Assembly (NCBI RefSeq): GCF_000350225.1 | Contig: NW_005178873.1 | Coordinates: 268,567 to 332,566 of the forward strand | Direction: 5' to 3' | DNA length: 64,000 bases | Source of the DNA: Chondrus crispus | Taxonomy: Eukaryota > Rhodophyta > Florideophyceae > Gigartinales > Gigartinaceae | Part shown: positions 21,497-32,632 of the stretch, one piece after another | Position numbering within the stretch: position 1 is the first letter of the stretch | Layout: the number at the start of each line of letters is the position of its first letter | Notes under the pieces: generated by a model | Database searches by the model: none | Told to the model about the DNA's origin: nothing | Seen by the model: only the letters and a program-made list of their open reading frames with translations | Program-made: the position numbers and the translations under genes

Positions 21497-21889
21497 CGCA
21501 GAAGTGCCACCCCTTTTCACATGCCAGAAAGTGCCACTATTCAGTAGTGACACTACTAGCAGAGAGTGAAACGGAGGGAATATGCACCCCTCTAATGCTT
21601 GCCTAGTGTCCAGATGCAACCAAATATGCTTCTTTTGAGGTCCAGATTTTCCTCAAATGAGATATCAATACCAAGATCTGCTAGGCGTAGCCGTACTGAT
21701 CCATTAAAGCTCTCTACCCCTGCAAGTAGTGACAAAAGCAGTCTGCGTCATCCTTCTGCTTTATGTTCTAATAATTGTGTGTCGCAGTAAGATGCTCCGC
21801 TAAGCCTACCCTTTTTCTTCCTTTTGGATGACAAATAAATCGTTCGAATTCGCTTTTGTCCCTGCACTCATTGCATAACCACGTCGTCT
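21497..21889. other. Short spacer between pogo copy 2 and the piggyBac remnant
   Basis: No gene is seen. The minus-strand frame reaching in from the right carries only the low-similarity end of the piggyBac-like protein. Confidence 0.5.
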
Positions 21890-23206
21890 TTCAAGTGCAA
21901 ACCACACAACGATTTTGCTGCCGCGCTCCCCCCACCACTCCTTTTCCACCTCGGCGCCTCCGTTTTGTCGGTGATAAATGAATACACACACCGCTGCTCT
22001 CCATAGTTTCGCTTCGGTCTGATCCAGAGCTGCTGTTAGGGCTACGCCCCCGAAGCCCAACACAATCAAAGCTGTTCTCGATAAGTTCGGCCGCAAGCTC
22101 AGCAAAAAAATCGATCGAGCATGTTGAGCCTCTCTTTCCCCTCCCCCCTACGTGTAAGAGGTAAGCATCCACAGCGCAAATTCCTTGTAACGTAGAATTA
22201 ATAAGTAGTGACCAGTCCTTCACAAGAAAAGCCATCTCCAGGCCCAGATCATCCTGTCTGGTACGGTTGTGACGATATATCATCCCAGCAGTTCCATGGT
22301 AGTCTGCTTTAACTGCGGGGAATGTCGACAGTGACAAACTTCCGATAAGCATCGTCTTCATCCTCCCTGCACTTGAAGCGCTCCTGTGCTGGCCCCAGCG
22401 CTTCCACACGAGCTGCAGAGATAAATTAGCGTCGGGTCCTGTCAATCCAAGACACAGCCATAATTTGAAACGAATTTCCAGAATCCGTCCCCAAGTTTGC
22501 AGTCAATTTTGATGATCCCCTGGCCCTGCCATTTCATTCTCTGCCAGAGCCCTCATGGGGAATTTTTTGTTGGCGTTTTTGACAACACCAATGAATCTTG
22601 TATGGTTGTTACACAACACGGAGGCGGCCTCAACAGAAGCAAAGAAGGAATCAGCACACACTATACGCTGTGTACCAAACCGGGGCGCGCAGATCTTCGG
22701 CAAAACAACGTGTTCCAAGGTTCAAATTTGAACCTCTCCTAGCTGCATCCGTTAACATTGCAGACTTAACGAAAGAAAGGCGAATACATATGCCGCTTCG
22801 TCCGCAAGCTACACTCTGTATCTCACATCCGTTTTCAGGTCTTCGCTCAATGGCGACGTAATATGGCAATCCCTCTGAGAGCCAAGACCCTCTCATTCCA
22901 TACCATCTCGACATAGATTTATCGACACAAATATACTATATACTCGCAGAGCCTCACGAACTGCTGGCGATGGACGTCCATAGCGTCCAAAAAGCCTTCA
23001 CACAAGTCCCAACGGGACTGTTCACCTCTACAGTCTTCTATTTTTGTGGAAATCTCTGTCCGTTTAGCACTGGAAGCACAAAACGAAATATGCCCACGTA
23101 AATCTTCGAAGCGCTGCATCGACATGAAACGACCAAAATTTGGTGGTGGCACATACTCATGCATGCTATCTCTTCAAAGTTCCCTCCGAACGTGAATCGC
23201 GTCATG

Positions 23207-23250
23207 AGTATTAAAATCCAAAACACTTAAGTGTTTTGGATTTTAATACT
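23207..23250. repeat. 44 bp perfect palindrome in the piggyBac gene
   Basis: Arms 23207-23228 and 23229-23250 are perfect reverse complements with no spacer; the centre reads CACTTAAGTG. Confidence 0.97.
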
Positions 23251-23253
23251 GCT

Positions 23254-23287
23254 TCGGGAGAAATCCTCAATTGAGGATTTCTCCCGA
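23254..23287. repeat. 34 bp perfect palindrome directly beside the first
   Basis: Arms 23254-23270 and 23271-23287 are perfect reverse complements; the centre reads CTCAATTGAG. Its inner word TCCTCAATTGAGGA recurs in a 16 bp palindrome at 24123-24138. Confidence 0.97.
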
Positions 23288-24169
23288 GGTAGTTGGGCGT
23301 ATGCGACTACTGCAAAGCTTTTGTTGGTGTTGTGCACGATGGTAGAAAGACATTCCATTGAGAACATCCACTGAAAGCAATCCAAAGGCTTCATTGCTGT
23401 GGGACGATTACCCTCGTGAACAATTTGGCCATCAGGTCCAGTAACGGGCCACAGTTTTGTTCCAACCGTTTCGTTGAGAGGTCTGTCCACTGTGGAAGTA
23501 TTGCACTGCACTCCGTGGCTGAATATCGCCGTGCAGTGTGCAGCCTCTTTCGGACTGAAAAATTGCGCGGGTTCCTCTTGGTGAGCATTTGGAATTTCCA
23601 TCGATTCTGTGCGAGCATTTTCAAGGGGGTATGTGAGCTCAATTTGACGCTCTGGTACTTGAATGCCTTCTGACGGGTGAGAATGGGGCTTAACATGGGA
23701 AAGGGAGAGTGTCGTGCGACGCTTTGTAGTCCCGAACGGTGTTTTCGGCCGTTGATCACCGTCTCTTCGACCGCTTCCACCTCTCCTTCCACTGTTTTTG
23801 TTTTCCAGTTTCGACCGTAAACATTGTCATACTCTGTTTTGGTCCCAGGGACAAACTTGGCGAAAGTATGCACGCTTGCGCCAACTACAAGGCGCAGATT
23901 ATCCTTCATTTTGTCAGTAGCCTTACCATTGGTTGAAGTTCTGGAGGCGGTCGTGCTCTTGAGATATATTGCTGACGTACTTAAGTATGCTTTTATCTGG
24001 TTTCTGTTGGTCTTTCCTTGTTAATTGGCGGGAGGCGAGCACATTCCCGCCATCTCTGTGGCTAAAAAGGTCTTTCCAACAGCGGTGACTTGGCAGAAAT
24101 ACTGTCCTCTCCTGAGGGCTGAGTCCTCAATTGAGGACAATTTGCGTCTAGCCACTAGATACACTTTAG

Positions 24170-25471
24170 TTATAGATAGTCGCTCAGCACTGCCTGCCTC
24201 TCTCGTGATCTGCTTCCCTCAGCCCGCGCATTGAGAAATGCTTTCTTCGCGCGTCGTAACATAGAACTTGCTTCCTGTACATTGCACTCATACGCCAATT
24301 TCTCCATCCCCAAAAACATTTCTGTGAGCTTAACAGCAGTAAGTATCGGGCGACCACGTCGCGTGTCGGAACCGCTATGGGTGCAATCATTGCTTTCAAA
24401 GCCCCACCGAGCCAAAGACATATTGTGCAGGCTACCCATAGCGTCTTTGACTATTCCTACAATTACATCCGACTCCTTCTCCACCTCCACCCACCTGGAG
24501 ATGTCTGCAGTACGCACTCCTTCACAATAAGTCGCCAACGGATCATTCCGTGCAACATTGAGTGTTAGTTTCTCTAGTATAGATATAATATCTTCTATAC
24601 AGTTCTTGCCTGGTGAGAGATGAGACCCACTCATGTTTCCAAACTCTGCAGTTAGTGTTGCCTGCAACTCAACAAGTAGTATCGAAGCCTTCACTGAACA
24701 ACGAACAATAAATATCCGGCGAACAAATTTCCAGGACTTCATAACCAATTCTGCTTCGTCTAGCATGTGGGGATCATACCCTTCGTCCATCCCCTTTGTG
24801 CCGGCGGGTTTATTTGCCGAAATCTCTCGACGCTCCATGCGATCCTCGAGGTCAGCGGCGATACGACGGAACTTGTTCTGGCGATAGTGAACCTTCCATG
24901 TCGCGATAATACCCAAATCCATAGCTTGGTGTCCGCTTATACAGTTGGGAAGAAGAGTAATTATTAATACTTGTTCCCTGTAATCTGAAAGGTCTGTCAC
25001 ATGAGGACCAAAGTTGTCCATGAGAAGTGCAACAGGTTTTGATGTCCGCTTCCGAACGTGTGGTAAAAACACGTCGTAGAACCACAGCTTGAACGTTACG
25101 CCATCGGACCATGCATTTTTCTGACTGAAATATGGAACAGGAAGTTGTCTCAAACGAAAACAACGCGGCGTCTTAGATTTTTCGATGATGGCCATTGGAA
25201 CCTTGCAGGATCCGTCCGCATTTGTCCTCACATATTCCATGACTCTATGCTTCGCTTTCATTGCCTTTGTCCCTCTAACTGATGACCTTTCTTCATGAGA
25301 TGTCACATATGTTACCACCACTTGAAGAAAACCCTGTCCCATCTACATGGTATATATTGCACGGTTTGTCATTTGCAAGAACTTTTCCCAATTTGGCAAT
25401 ATCGTGAGTAATTTCCGCAACGTTTGCAACCCTCCCTCGCCATGCAATGGAACAGATCTGATTGAATGTCG
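24170..25471 (-). pseudogene. Pogo/Tc1-like DDE transposase, N-terminally cut, with one frame change
   Basis: The minus-strand frame from 25471 carries VSTFNQICSIAWRGR and the first catalytic Asp in IYHVDGTGF. A frame change near 25330 leads into a 390-residue frame with PVALLMDNFGPHV (second Asp) and QAMDLGIIATWK (third Asp), followed by a long helical C-terminus to 24170. This matches DDE_1 proteins related to pogo and Tigger. The DNA-binding N-terminus is missing because the sequence is cut at 25472 by the terminal repeat of the giant element. Confidence 0.75.
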
Positions 25472-26060
25472 ACACAGGAAGGTCAAAATGGCAAACTTCG
25501 GGCAATTTTGGGTTTGATTTTTTCTGCCCACGGGCTCAAAAAATTTGACTCAAAAAATCACCCACAATTTCGCAAAATCTGCCCCAAAACATGTGCCTCT
25601 GGGCGATCTTTGGTTAATCCTTTTCGCGCCCGTGGGCGTTGTTTGATTGGACTAGAATACGCCCACGGGCTGTAATGTGTATACTACGTGTGGCGCCCAC
25701 AGGTGCTTTTACGTACAATGATAATTCGCCTGCGGGCGGATAGATAATCTTAAATTTCGCTCCCATAGAGTCCCGCCTGGGCAGTGTATTGGACTACAAG
25801 ATGCTGCCTGGTATGGCAGTACTGGGTAGTGCAATTGGGCCCACATCTGCCAGATGTAGGCCCAATTGCACTAGCCCGTGGGCACAGTGTGCACACGGGC
25901 GAGAAATGGTATGGTCCCATGCTGCCCCTGGGCGGAATCTGGGTATCCATGTACAGTGCTCATAGGGTGGCATATCGCACGGAATATGGGCGTCGTCACT
26001 GCCGGTGCAGTGAGCTGCATTGCAGCCCACTGCACCTGCAGTGAGGTTGCCATTTATTTT
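25472..26060 (+). repeat. Left terminal and subterminal region of the giant element
   Basis: It begins with the 18 bp terminal repeat, followed by GGGCAATTTT and many palindromic CCCGTGGGC and GCCCACGGGC words and an 18 bp inverted pair around GGGCCCACATCTGCCAG/ATGTAGGCCCAATTG (25824-25872). No gene lies here. Confidence 0.7.
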
Positions 26061-27022
26061 GAGCTACTCGAAGTGGGCATTGTACATATCCTACTTCAGC
26101 TAAATGTACTTACTATTAACTACCTTCTTTCAGACTATCATCATCGCAAAGTCAGTAGACCGAAGTGAGAGGACTTAGGAACACGGGCGCCGCTTTGGTT
26201 AGTACTGGTTGTTGCAGATATCGCGCTCAGGACTGTAGACAGACTCAGTGAGTAACTTACTTTCAGATGGCGTTCCAGAGAAGAGCACGATCATGATCCG
26301 TACGTTGACAAGCTCAGTGATATGCGTGAAGAGATAGCAGTTGGGTTAGTACTTGTTGCTACACAAGCACGCTCGTTGGGAGTCACTGTGAATGGCTTAC
26401 CTGCACTCGACTACATAATCGACGCGCGCGCTCTGATCATTGAAAATGAATGGAAACGAAGAGCAAACGGGTTAGCAATCTGGTAGTATGAGAAGGGGAG
26501 CGAGGAAAGCTCGTACTTACCTGGTGGAGGATCTGAGTGGGGACTGGCACAGATGGCGAAGGCCTTATGAGATGGGGCTAGACATTTGGAACTAGACATT
26601 TGGAACTCACTTGAGAGCGCAATCATGTCCGAATCAGATCCGAAGTGTTCGTATCCCTGGCCGCGCTAAACCCCGCCCTCAAAGGCTCATATGTGAATTG
26701 ACGTTATTTTTCCATGGCACAATTTTGCCAGCATTCAGATCTTATTCGAAGGGATCTCATATTTGGGATCCCTTTCGTGCGTGAAAATGATCAAATTCAT
26801 CTGAAACGGTCGGGATGAAACGTGTACACATCCGTGTAACGTTATTGCCAGACGAATAGAAACAGACACCATGTCTTCGCCTTTATGGAATCTTTTGCTT
26901 CCTCTTATCGTTCTAGGTGCGTGTTCTCCACTGGCTGTGTATGTTCTGGTCGACGAAAGCCTCAGAACAGACAAATTCTTTAAAAGCAGCTGCTTTTTCA
27001 AGTCGCAAGAAAAGGGACTCAA
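26061..27022 (+). other. Leader region before the transposase with small open stretches and splice-like signals
   Basis: A 70-odd-codon frame lies at about 26270-26487 (REEHDHDPYVDKLSDMREEI...) and ends at TAG. Another stretch encoding YLVEDLSGDWHRWRRPYEM follows in a different frame at about 26540-26600. GTGAGT...TTTCAG and several GTTAG...AG strings lie between. These look like small exons or remains of an additional gene. I cannot give a defensible gene model. Confidence 0.35.
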
Positions 27023-30000
27023 ATGAAGCGGAAGCGATGGAGTAGCAACCTTGTTCAACGCAGGGATGCTCGTTCTTCTAGAAACGACGACCCATTTTTC
27101 CAGATGCCAACTCCTCGTTCGAGTGGGCAAAGGGATGAAGCCCTCATTTCAGAAATACATGAGGGTGGAACAAAGGGTCACTTGCACGAGCCTTATGCTT
27201 TCGGGCTACAGGATGGGGTTGAGAATTGTGCGAGAACAATTTCTCCTAGCTCATCAGGAGATAGAGCTCTCGTCAATATCGAAGAGACAGGTGAAGAAAT
27301 CATTAGTGCTGTGCATGACGTCGAAGACACCGAGGCGGGGCACGGGCCCGAAAGTGCAGTGAGAGATACACGGCTGCCTCCGCTGAAATGGAGTGCGGTT
27401 ACATCTCTACTAGCTATGACCGGAACGAAGCGGTTCTCGGAAGAAGCCTACGACATGTTTTCTGTTTTCTTGAACTGGTTGTCTGAGGATGCAACTCTCC
27501 CCGGCACATCCACCATTAAGAAAAGCATTCGTCCTTCTGCTCGCACACATGCATTTGTTAAGACCGAGATTCGAACTTTTCCAGTAGAATTTCGCAAGAG
27601 TGGTGCTAAGTCGGGCATTGGAACGTTCCAGTCAGACGAGAGAGCTCCTGTGATGATAGTGAAACAAAGCGACTGGGCTAAGATGGATTTGGCTACTCAT
27701 TCTGCGCAGAAGCTTCTCGGAATTCGAAGAGAGAACCACGAAGATGCAGTTGTCCAATCGGATGACGGCCCCTTCCCATGCTTCCCAACTATAGAAGATG
27801 CACCGATTGTGAAGTGTAGGAGCGATATTATCGAACGTTTTAGAATCCGCAACACATCGGGAGGTCCATCGGCGATCGCGGAAGGACTTTTGCTTGAAGT
27901 CAAAGCAAAGGATTCCCCATCGATACGTAGAAGTGTTCGCCAAAGTGGCCTTGAGGGTGAAACAGATGCAGACGAAGGCGTCATTTCGTTTTGTGGAATA
28001 GTCCATTCTATGTTTGTTGCAACATTAGTAGACAAATACTTGGACTCTGAAGCAGACAGCGCTGAAGATGGGCCTGAAGAGATCTCAAGAGGTTTGAAGA
28101 TGAAGAAGAAGAAACGAAGTAAGAAGATGCTTCGTAATGTGGAGAGCGTCCCTTTTCGGGTGGGAGACCTCGTAGTTCGGGTTGAACCCGTTTCCGTGAT
28201 TACAAGAGATAATGATTCATCGCAGATTGCATACGTGGTGTTCAGAGCATGGAACAGAACAAGCTTAGGGATGAACTGTGATTTCCGTATTAGTATAGTC
28301 TTCCTCCGTTCTGGGGAAAGAGCTGATAACTGGTCGCACGGAAAAGAATTCATTCGTGGCCTAGTACATGAGGTGGTTGCAGAAGCCGATCACTTGTTTG
28401 TTGGGATCAAGGAAGAACGGAATGGGAATCGAGCACCTCCGGAAGGTCGTCTGTCAGATGGCGGGAAGTACTTTGTTTACAGGTTCTTCCTGTACTCAGA
28501 CGGCTTCACTCCACATGTTGGGAAGAATGGAAGTATGGGGGGTTGCTATATGATGCCTCTGGGTATATTCCCAGATGAACGAACATCGATTGGTGCTATA
28601 AGAAGGCTAGGTTTGACTCCATCTGGTGTATCTACGAATGAAGTGCTGTCTTCATTTATTGGAGACATTGTGAAAGGCAGTGTGGAAGGTTTTGTAACTA
28701 AGGATTCAGATGGGAAAGAAATCATTGTGTTCCTGGATTGTGTTGGGTTCATTGCAGACTACCCTGCGATATCGGAGACAATTGAAGTTCTCGGCCACAC
28801 GTCGAATGTACCATGTCCCTTATGCTACTTCGCAAGATACGACAAGTCGGGCAGAGGCGGTTCTGCCTACGGGTACACGACAGATGTTATTAGTGATCAT
28901 CCAGCTTTCTATCGCAATGAAGAGAGACTTCAAGTTTTCTGTAACACGAGAATATCCAAGGAGGAACTAAGAGGTTTAGGTATGGAGAGTCCGGAACATT
29001 TTGAAGCTAGCCTCAATGCGTTACATCAACTGAGCATATCTCTCAAAGAAGTACGCGATCTAGTTCCTCGTTCTTCCGAAGGCATACCTGTAGTTCCTGC
29101 TATATTTCATGCTTATCGGTCCTGCATCATTGCTCCGGATCATTTCTTTCTTGGCTTGGCTCAGGATGTTATCAATGTACATTGAGGCACGTACCGGTAA
29201 AAGTGAGAAGAGATGCGGAGGAGTTTACGAAGGAAAACCTGGCTTCAGGAGGCCTAGTTTAGCAGAACCGTCTCATGAATATCGAGAGAATAGAAGTATA
29301 CAGCATGAGCATCTCGGCGATGTACTCTTTCCTCCCTATCGCACCTCAAGCATTCAAGAGTGCCTGGAAGTTGTACTGTGCTACTAATGGGACAGGACAG
29401 CCTGAAGACGAACTTGTGAGTCATTGTCTCGATTTGTTACAGGACTTCCAGGAACTTGTCTCTCGAACTCAGTTTCATCCAGCTGTATGCATCGACGGAC
29501 CGAATGCTGTGCATGAGTACAATCGCTCAGGCGGAATGCAACGCCTTCAATCGCTCAAGAAACTTTCAATTAGGTATGTTGAGAAACAAGCAGCCCTTTG
29601 TCAGAGCTCCCAGAAGGCGAAGCAAGCGTTGGACAAGCCTAAAGTACATCGGCTATTGGAGTTCTACACATTCACGTTACCGGCGTTTGGAAGTGCACAG
29701 TTTGTACAAGAACGTGTGCTGGAAAAGGCTCATCAAGACATGAAGCGCGGAATAATGAAGTCCAACTACAAGAACTCACAGCTCCAAGCAATGGAGCATG
29801 CGATTGCAAACGATTGGGCTAACCGCTTGGGTATTGAGTTGCAAGACGTCGACAGGAGTAGCTCCGACTGGACGAATGAAACTTGCAGATCAGGGCTCCG
29901 CCTACTTGGTCGTCGCGAATGGTGCTCCCCAATACATGAAAGCCTAAGAAATCAGCTTCAAGCAGCATTCTCAGAACCCGTTTTACACGTTTTAAGGACT

Positions 30001-30762
30001 AGAAGGAAAGCAATGTCCTCTTTAATATCTTCAAGTAAGTCTGGGGAGCCGTCGAAGTGTATCAAGAAAACTTTAAAGACGATCGAGTGTCACAAGGATG
30101 CTAGGGACTTTCTGCAAACATACGTAGATGTTGATACGAACATCACCTCGAATGTTGAAGGAAATGAGTGCCTGATTACGGAGTGCAGGGAGGCACGGTG
30201 GGTCGTAACATATGGAAAGACTGACATACTGAAGAGAACTATCGTAAGAGTGGTTCCTGGTGATGTTATACAAAGCGTTACCTGTAATTCCGAAGAAGAG
30301 CTATTGAGATTGGATGATTTCAATGTAGACACTGCCCCTGTAGTGGGTTCAAGTGATGCACGTCGAGCATTCTCGATGATATCTGCAATCTTCGTGGTTA
30401 AGACAAAAAATACCATGAACGGTTCTAGGTCGTCTCAGAAGCGTCGTACGGGGTTATATGCTCTGGTTGTGCCTTGCAAGAGGATTGCATCCGGTTTGTT
30501 CACGGCTGAGACGGCAAGCCCGGGGAGAATTCTGATTCCGCTCCACAATAATGTCCGGAGGGCCATGGCTCTGCATGATTGTGCCCGTGAGGCCGCAGAT
30601 GTAAGTTCCTGCTCTGCAGGGGATGAAAATCGCCTTGTTCGACACAGACCGACCCTGCAGGAAGGTGTTTTTATCAGATATATGGCCGATACGAGGGATA
30701 TCCTCCGCGAAGTGCGTAGAGACATGGTGTGTTTAAAAGAAACCGATCGTAGGCACCTTTAA
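27023..30762 (+). pseudogene. CACTA/Plavaka-like transposase, interrupted
   Basis: The ATG at 27023 opens 720 codons. The N-terminal 350 residues are variable and acidic. From about residue 430: YSDGFTPHVGKNGSMGGCYM, then PLGIFPDERTSIG, then FLDCVGFIADYPAISE and GHTSNVPCPLCYF. These match in order the DxFtP, N-L-P-like, D-P and CPxC segments of CACTA/Tnp2 and Plavaka transposases. The frame shifts near 29170 into a second frame (LRHVPVKVRRDAEEFTKENL) that has an in-frame TAG at 29260-29262 and then runs to 30762. This second part carries CIDGPNAVHEYNRSGGM, the KVHRLLEFYTFTLP block and AHQDMKRGI, typical of the C-terminal part. It would be about 1240 residues if whole. Assignment is by motif order; catalytic residues are not individually proven. 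Confidence 0.7.
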
Positions 30763-30818
30763 ACATTCAGTTGTGTATTGTATCTATGAGTAAAGGTTTA
30801 TGCACAGCAACTCTGCTT

Positions 30819-31577
30819 CTAACTATTGTTGTAAGAAACAAAAAGCTCTTCTCCAGGAGCAATATCTCTAGTTGCCACCATCTCGATCACCATATGCGAG
30901 CTGAGGTCATTGACTGAAGTCACCCGAGTTGTAGCAAAGGCTACATTCGGTTCCCTTGGTGCGATTAATCCTGCTTCGGCTATCTCCTTTTCCTTGTCTT
31001 CCAATTCATACTTCTGGTCGTTGATCTTTGAGCCAGCGCAAAACTCCTTGGCAACGACGTATACCTCCTGAACCGTTACGCGTTCCACGGTAAGACCACC
31101 ATTATTTAACGAGATCTGCAAGCCGAATGTCGTGAAGTCCTTGACAGTTGCAGCGAGGATACCCTCTTTACCGTAAGTCTTAGTTCGCTGTGAACGAGAG
31201 CTTATTTCGTCGTATATGAGAGTTCCGTAGTAGTATCCGACCATTTCATTCTTAACAAAATTTCTCGAGGCGAATAAGCCATTTCCTGCAGCATGATGCT
31301 GGATCGTGGACTTCAGAACAAACTTACCCAGATGAGAGCAGTCTAGAGCCAGAAAAACATCGCTGGTAGTACTACAAAGCGATCCCTTCATAGATTGGGG
31401 CCAGGAAGAGACCGGTACTTTCCCATATCTCAGCTCGAAGTTCGGGACGCCCCAAAGAGCAGATATGAATCGGGTAACGTAGACTGGCAATGTCTGAAAG
31501 CCTGGGAAACCAACTGGAGCCTCCCAACCAGGGCCCTTTTTGTGTATAACGAGAATGGGAGACGACGAGTCTTGCAT
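30819..31577 (-). pseudogene. SET-domain region (C-terminal part of the methyltransferase/SET series)
   Basis: Residues about 95-250 form a SET domain: GNGLFASRNFVKNEMVGYYY (the GxGlfA and GE-like start), PNVAFATT, and IEMVATRDIAPGEELFVSYN, which matches the conserved IxAxRDIxxGEELxxxY end with the catalytic Tyr. The NH of the usual NHSC box is not clear. SET proteins methylate lysines of histones and other proteins with S-adenosylmethionine. The upstream methyltransferase is on the same strand and overlaps this frame by about 200 bp; the shift occurs around an imperfect inverted repeat (31557-31611), so both probably once formed one protein. Confidence 0.7.
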
Positions 31578-32632
31578 GGCTTAGTAAGCGATGCAAGACC
31601 CGTTGTCTCCCAAGTTCTAGTAGAACTTGATCTGATGTTGAAGTCACATCGCAGTCCTTGTCCAGTAGAGCAGCGGCAAATGATTCAACGAGAGCTTTCT
31701 TGGCCGTCCTGTGTACATCTCCCTTAAGCTCGCAACCCAAAAACTTCCGGTGCTCCGGTAGAATGATACAGGCTGAGCCACACGAGTAAGTCCCGCCGAA
31801 CAGATCCAGTACTGGAGTTCCCGGAAGGGAGAACCTACAGAAGATCTCCTTCAGCAATGAACGCTTTTTCTGCTCGGGACGAACTACTCGTGATCGAGTA
31901 GGATCACTTGTAGATTTTGCACGAAGCTGCTCACCTTGGAGAAGCCTTGTAACACCATCAATGACATTTGTCCAGTCTGGATACCGAGAAGTATTATGCC
32001 CGTGACTTGAGTAGTCGACCAATTCAAAGGATTCTGTATTGCTCAAGCCGCGCTTTCTAGCATGAATATCCCACATGGAAAGAGAGTGCAGGGCAGTAGT
32101 CTTCTTCCCAGCATTACCAAATTAATGACCAGGCTCCTTAACCATGACCACAGGAGATGGATCAACGTTGAAAACTACCTCATTCTCTTCTGTTACGCTC
32201 TGGAGCACTTTGAACCAGTCCTGAAACTGTACAGGAGAACAAAAAATGAAAGCGCGACCGCCATCACGGAGCCATGTGCTCGCGCACTGTGCAACTTGTT
32301 CCATCTGATTCTTGCTCAGGAAGTCATGCCCTGAGTTCGGCTGTTCGTTTTCTCGACGGTGATTGAAGGGAAGATCTGTTAACAGCAGCTACACTTCTCC
32401 CTCATACCCTCCATATGGTGAGAGAGAATCTTCCATTTCTTGGAGATCCTCGAAGGAACATTCATAGACTCGTGCATACTTCATCATTTCACTTTGAAGT
32501 CCTTCGCAAGCCAGGAAACATTCGCAGTTCTCCGCTCCATTGCATTCCTTCACATCCAGGAACACTTCTACACGTTTAGAATGTGAAGTTCCTTGAGCAA
32601 CGGGGTGAACATCTGTGGGACCTTGACTTGAG
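31372..32632 (-). pseudogene. Permuted (beta-order) N4/N6 amino-methyltransferase, with in-frame stops
   Basis: One minus-strand frame runs from about 32632 to 31372. It carries LLLTDLPFN at about 32370 (motif IV, DPPY class, with Leu-Pro in place of Pro-Pro), then GGRAFIFCSPVQFQDW, and 250 bp later VLDLFGGTYSCGSACIIL (motif I, the AdoMet site) followed by FLGCELKGDVHRTA. Motif IV before motif I is the beta order known from bacterial DNA amino-methyltransferases. The frame has a TAG at 32391-32389 and a TAA at 32124-32122, but open homologous sequence continues through both. The likely substrate is adenine or cytosine in nucleic acid; DNA is the usual target of this group. The upstream protein ends at 32633, so the two are almost contiguous. 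Confidence 0.68.

Larger units (their letters stand above)
21890..23909 (-). pseudogene. PiggyBac-like transposase, decayed
   Basis: Minus-strand order: an N-terminal segment (YGRNWKTKTVEGEVE at about 23800), a TNKSFAVVAYAQ-like block near 23300, FMSMQRFEDLRGHISFC near 23120 (the piggyBac msrxRF motif), GLPYYVAIERRPENGCEI near 22860, CADSFFASVEAASVL and GVVKNANKKFP near 22600, and a C-terminal ADYHGTAG...AVDAYLL segment near 22180-22310. The blocks lie in several frames and at least one catalytic region is missing where two palindromes sit (23207-23287). PiggyBac elements integrate at TTAA; flanking TTAA and inverted ends could not be found by eye. Confidence 0.75.

Noticed and set aside
25784-26053. 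Small frames in the CCCGTGGGC-rich stretch
   Set aside because: They lie in the subterminal repeats of the giant element and translate the palindromic words.
26411-26626. Minus-strand frame upstream of the transposase
   Set aside because: No domain; the plus strand shows better protein-like sequence in the same place.
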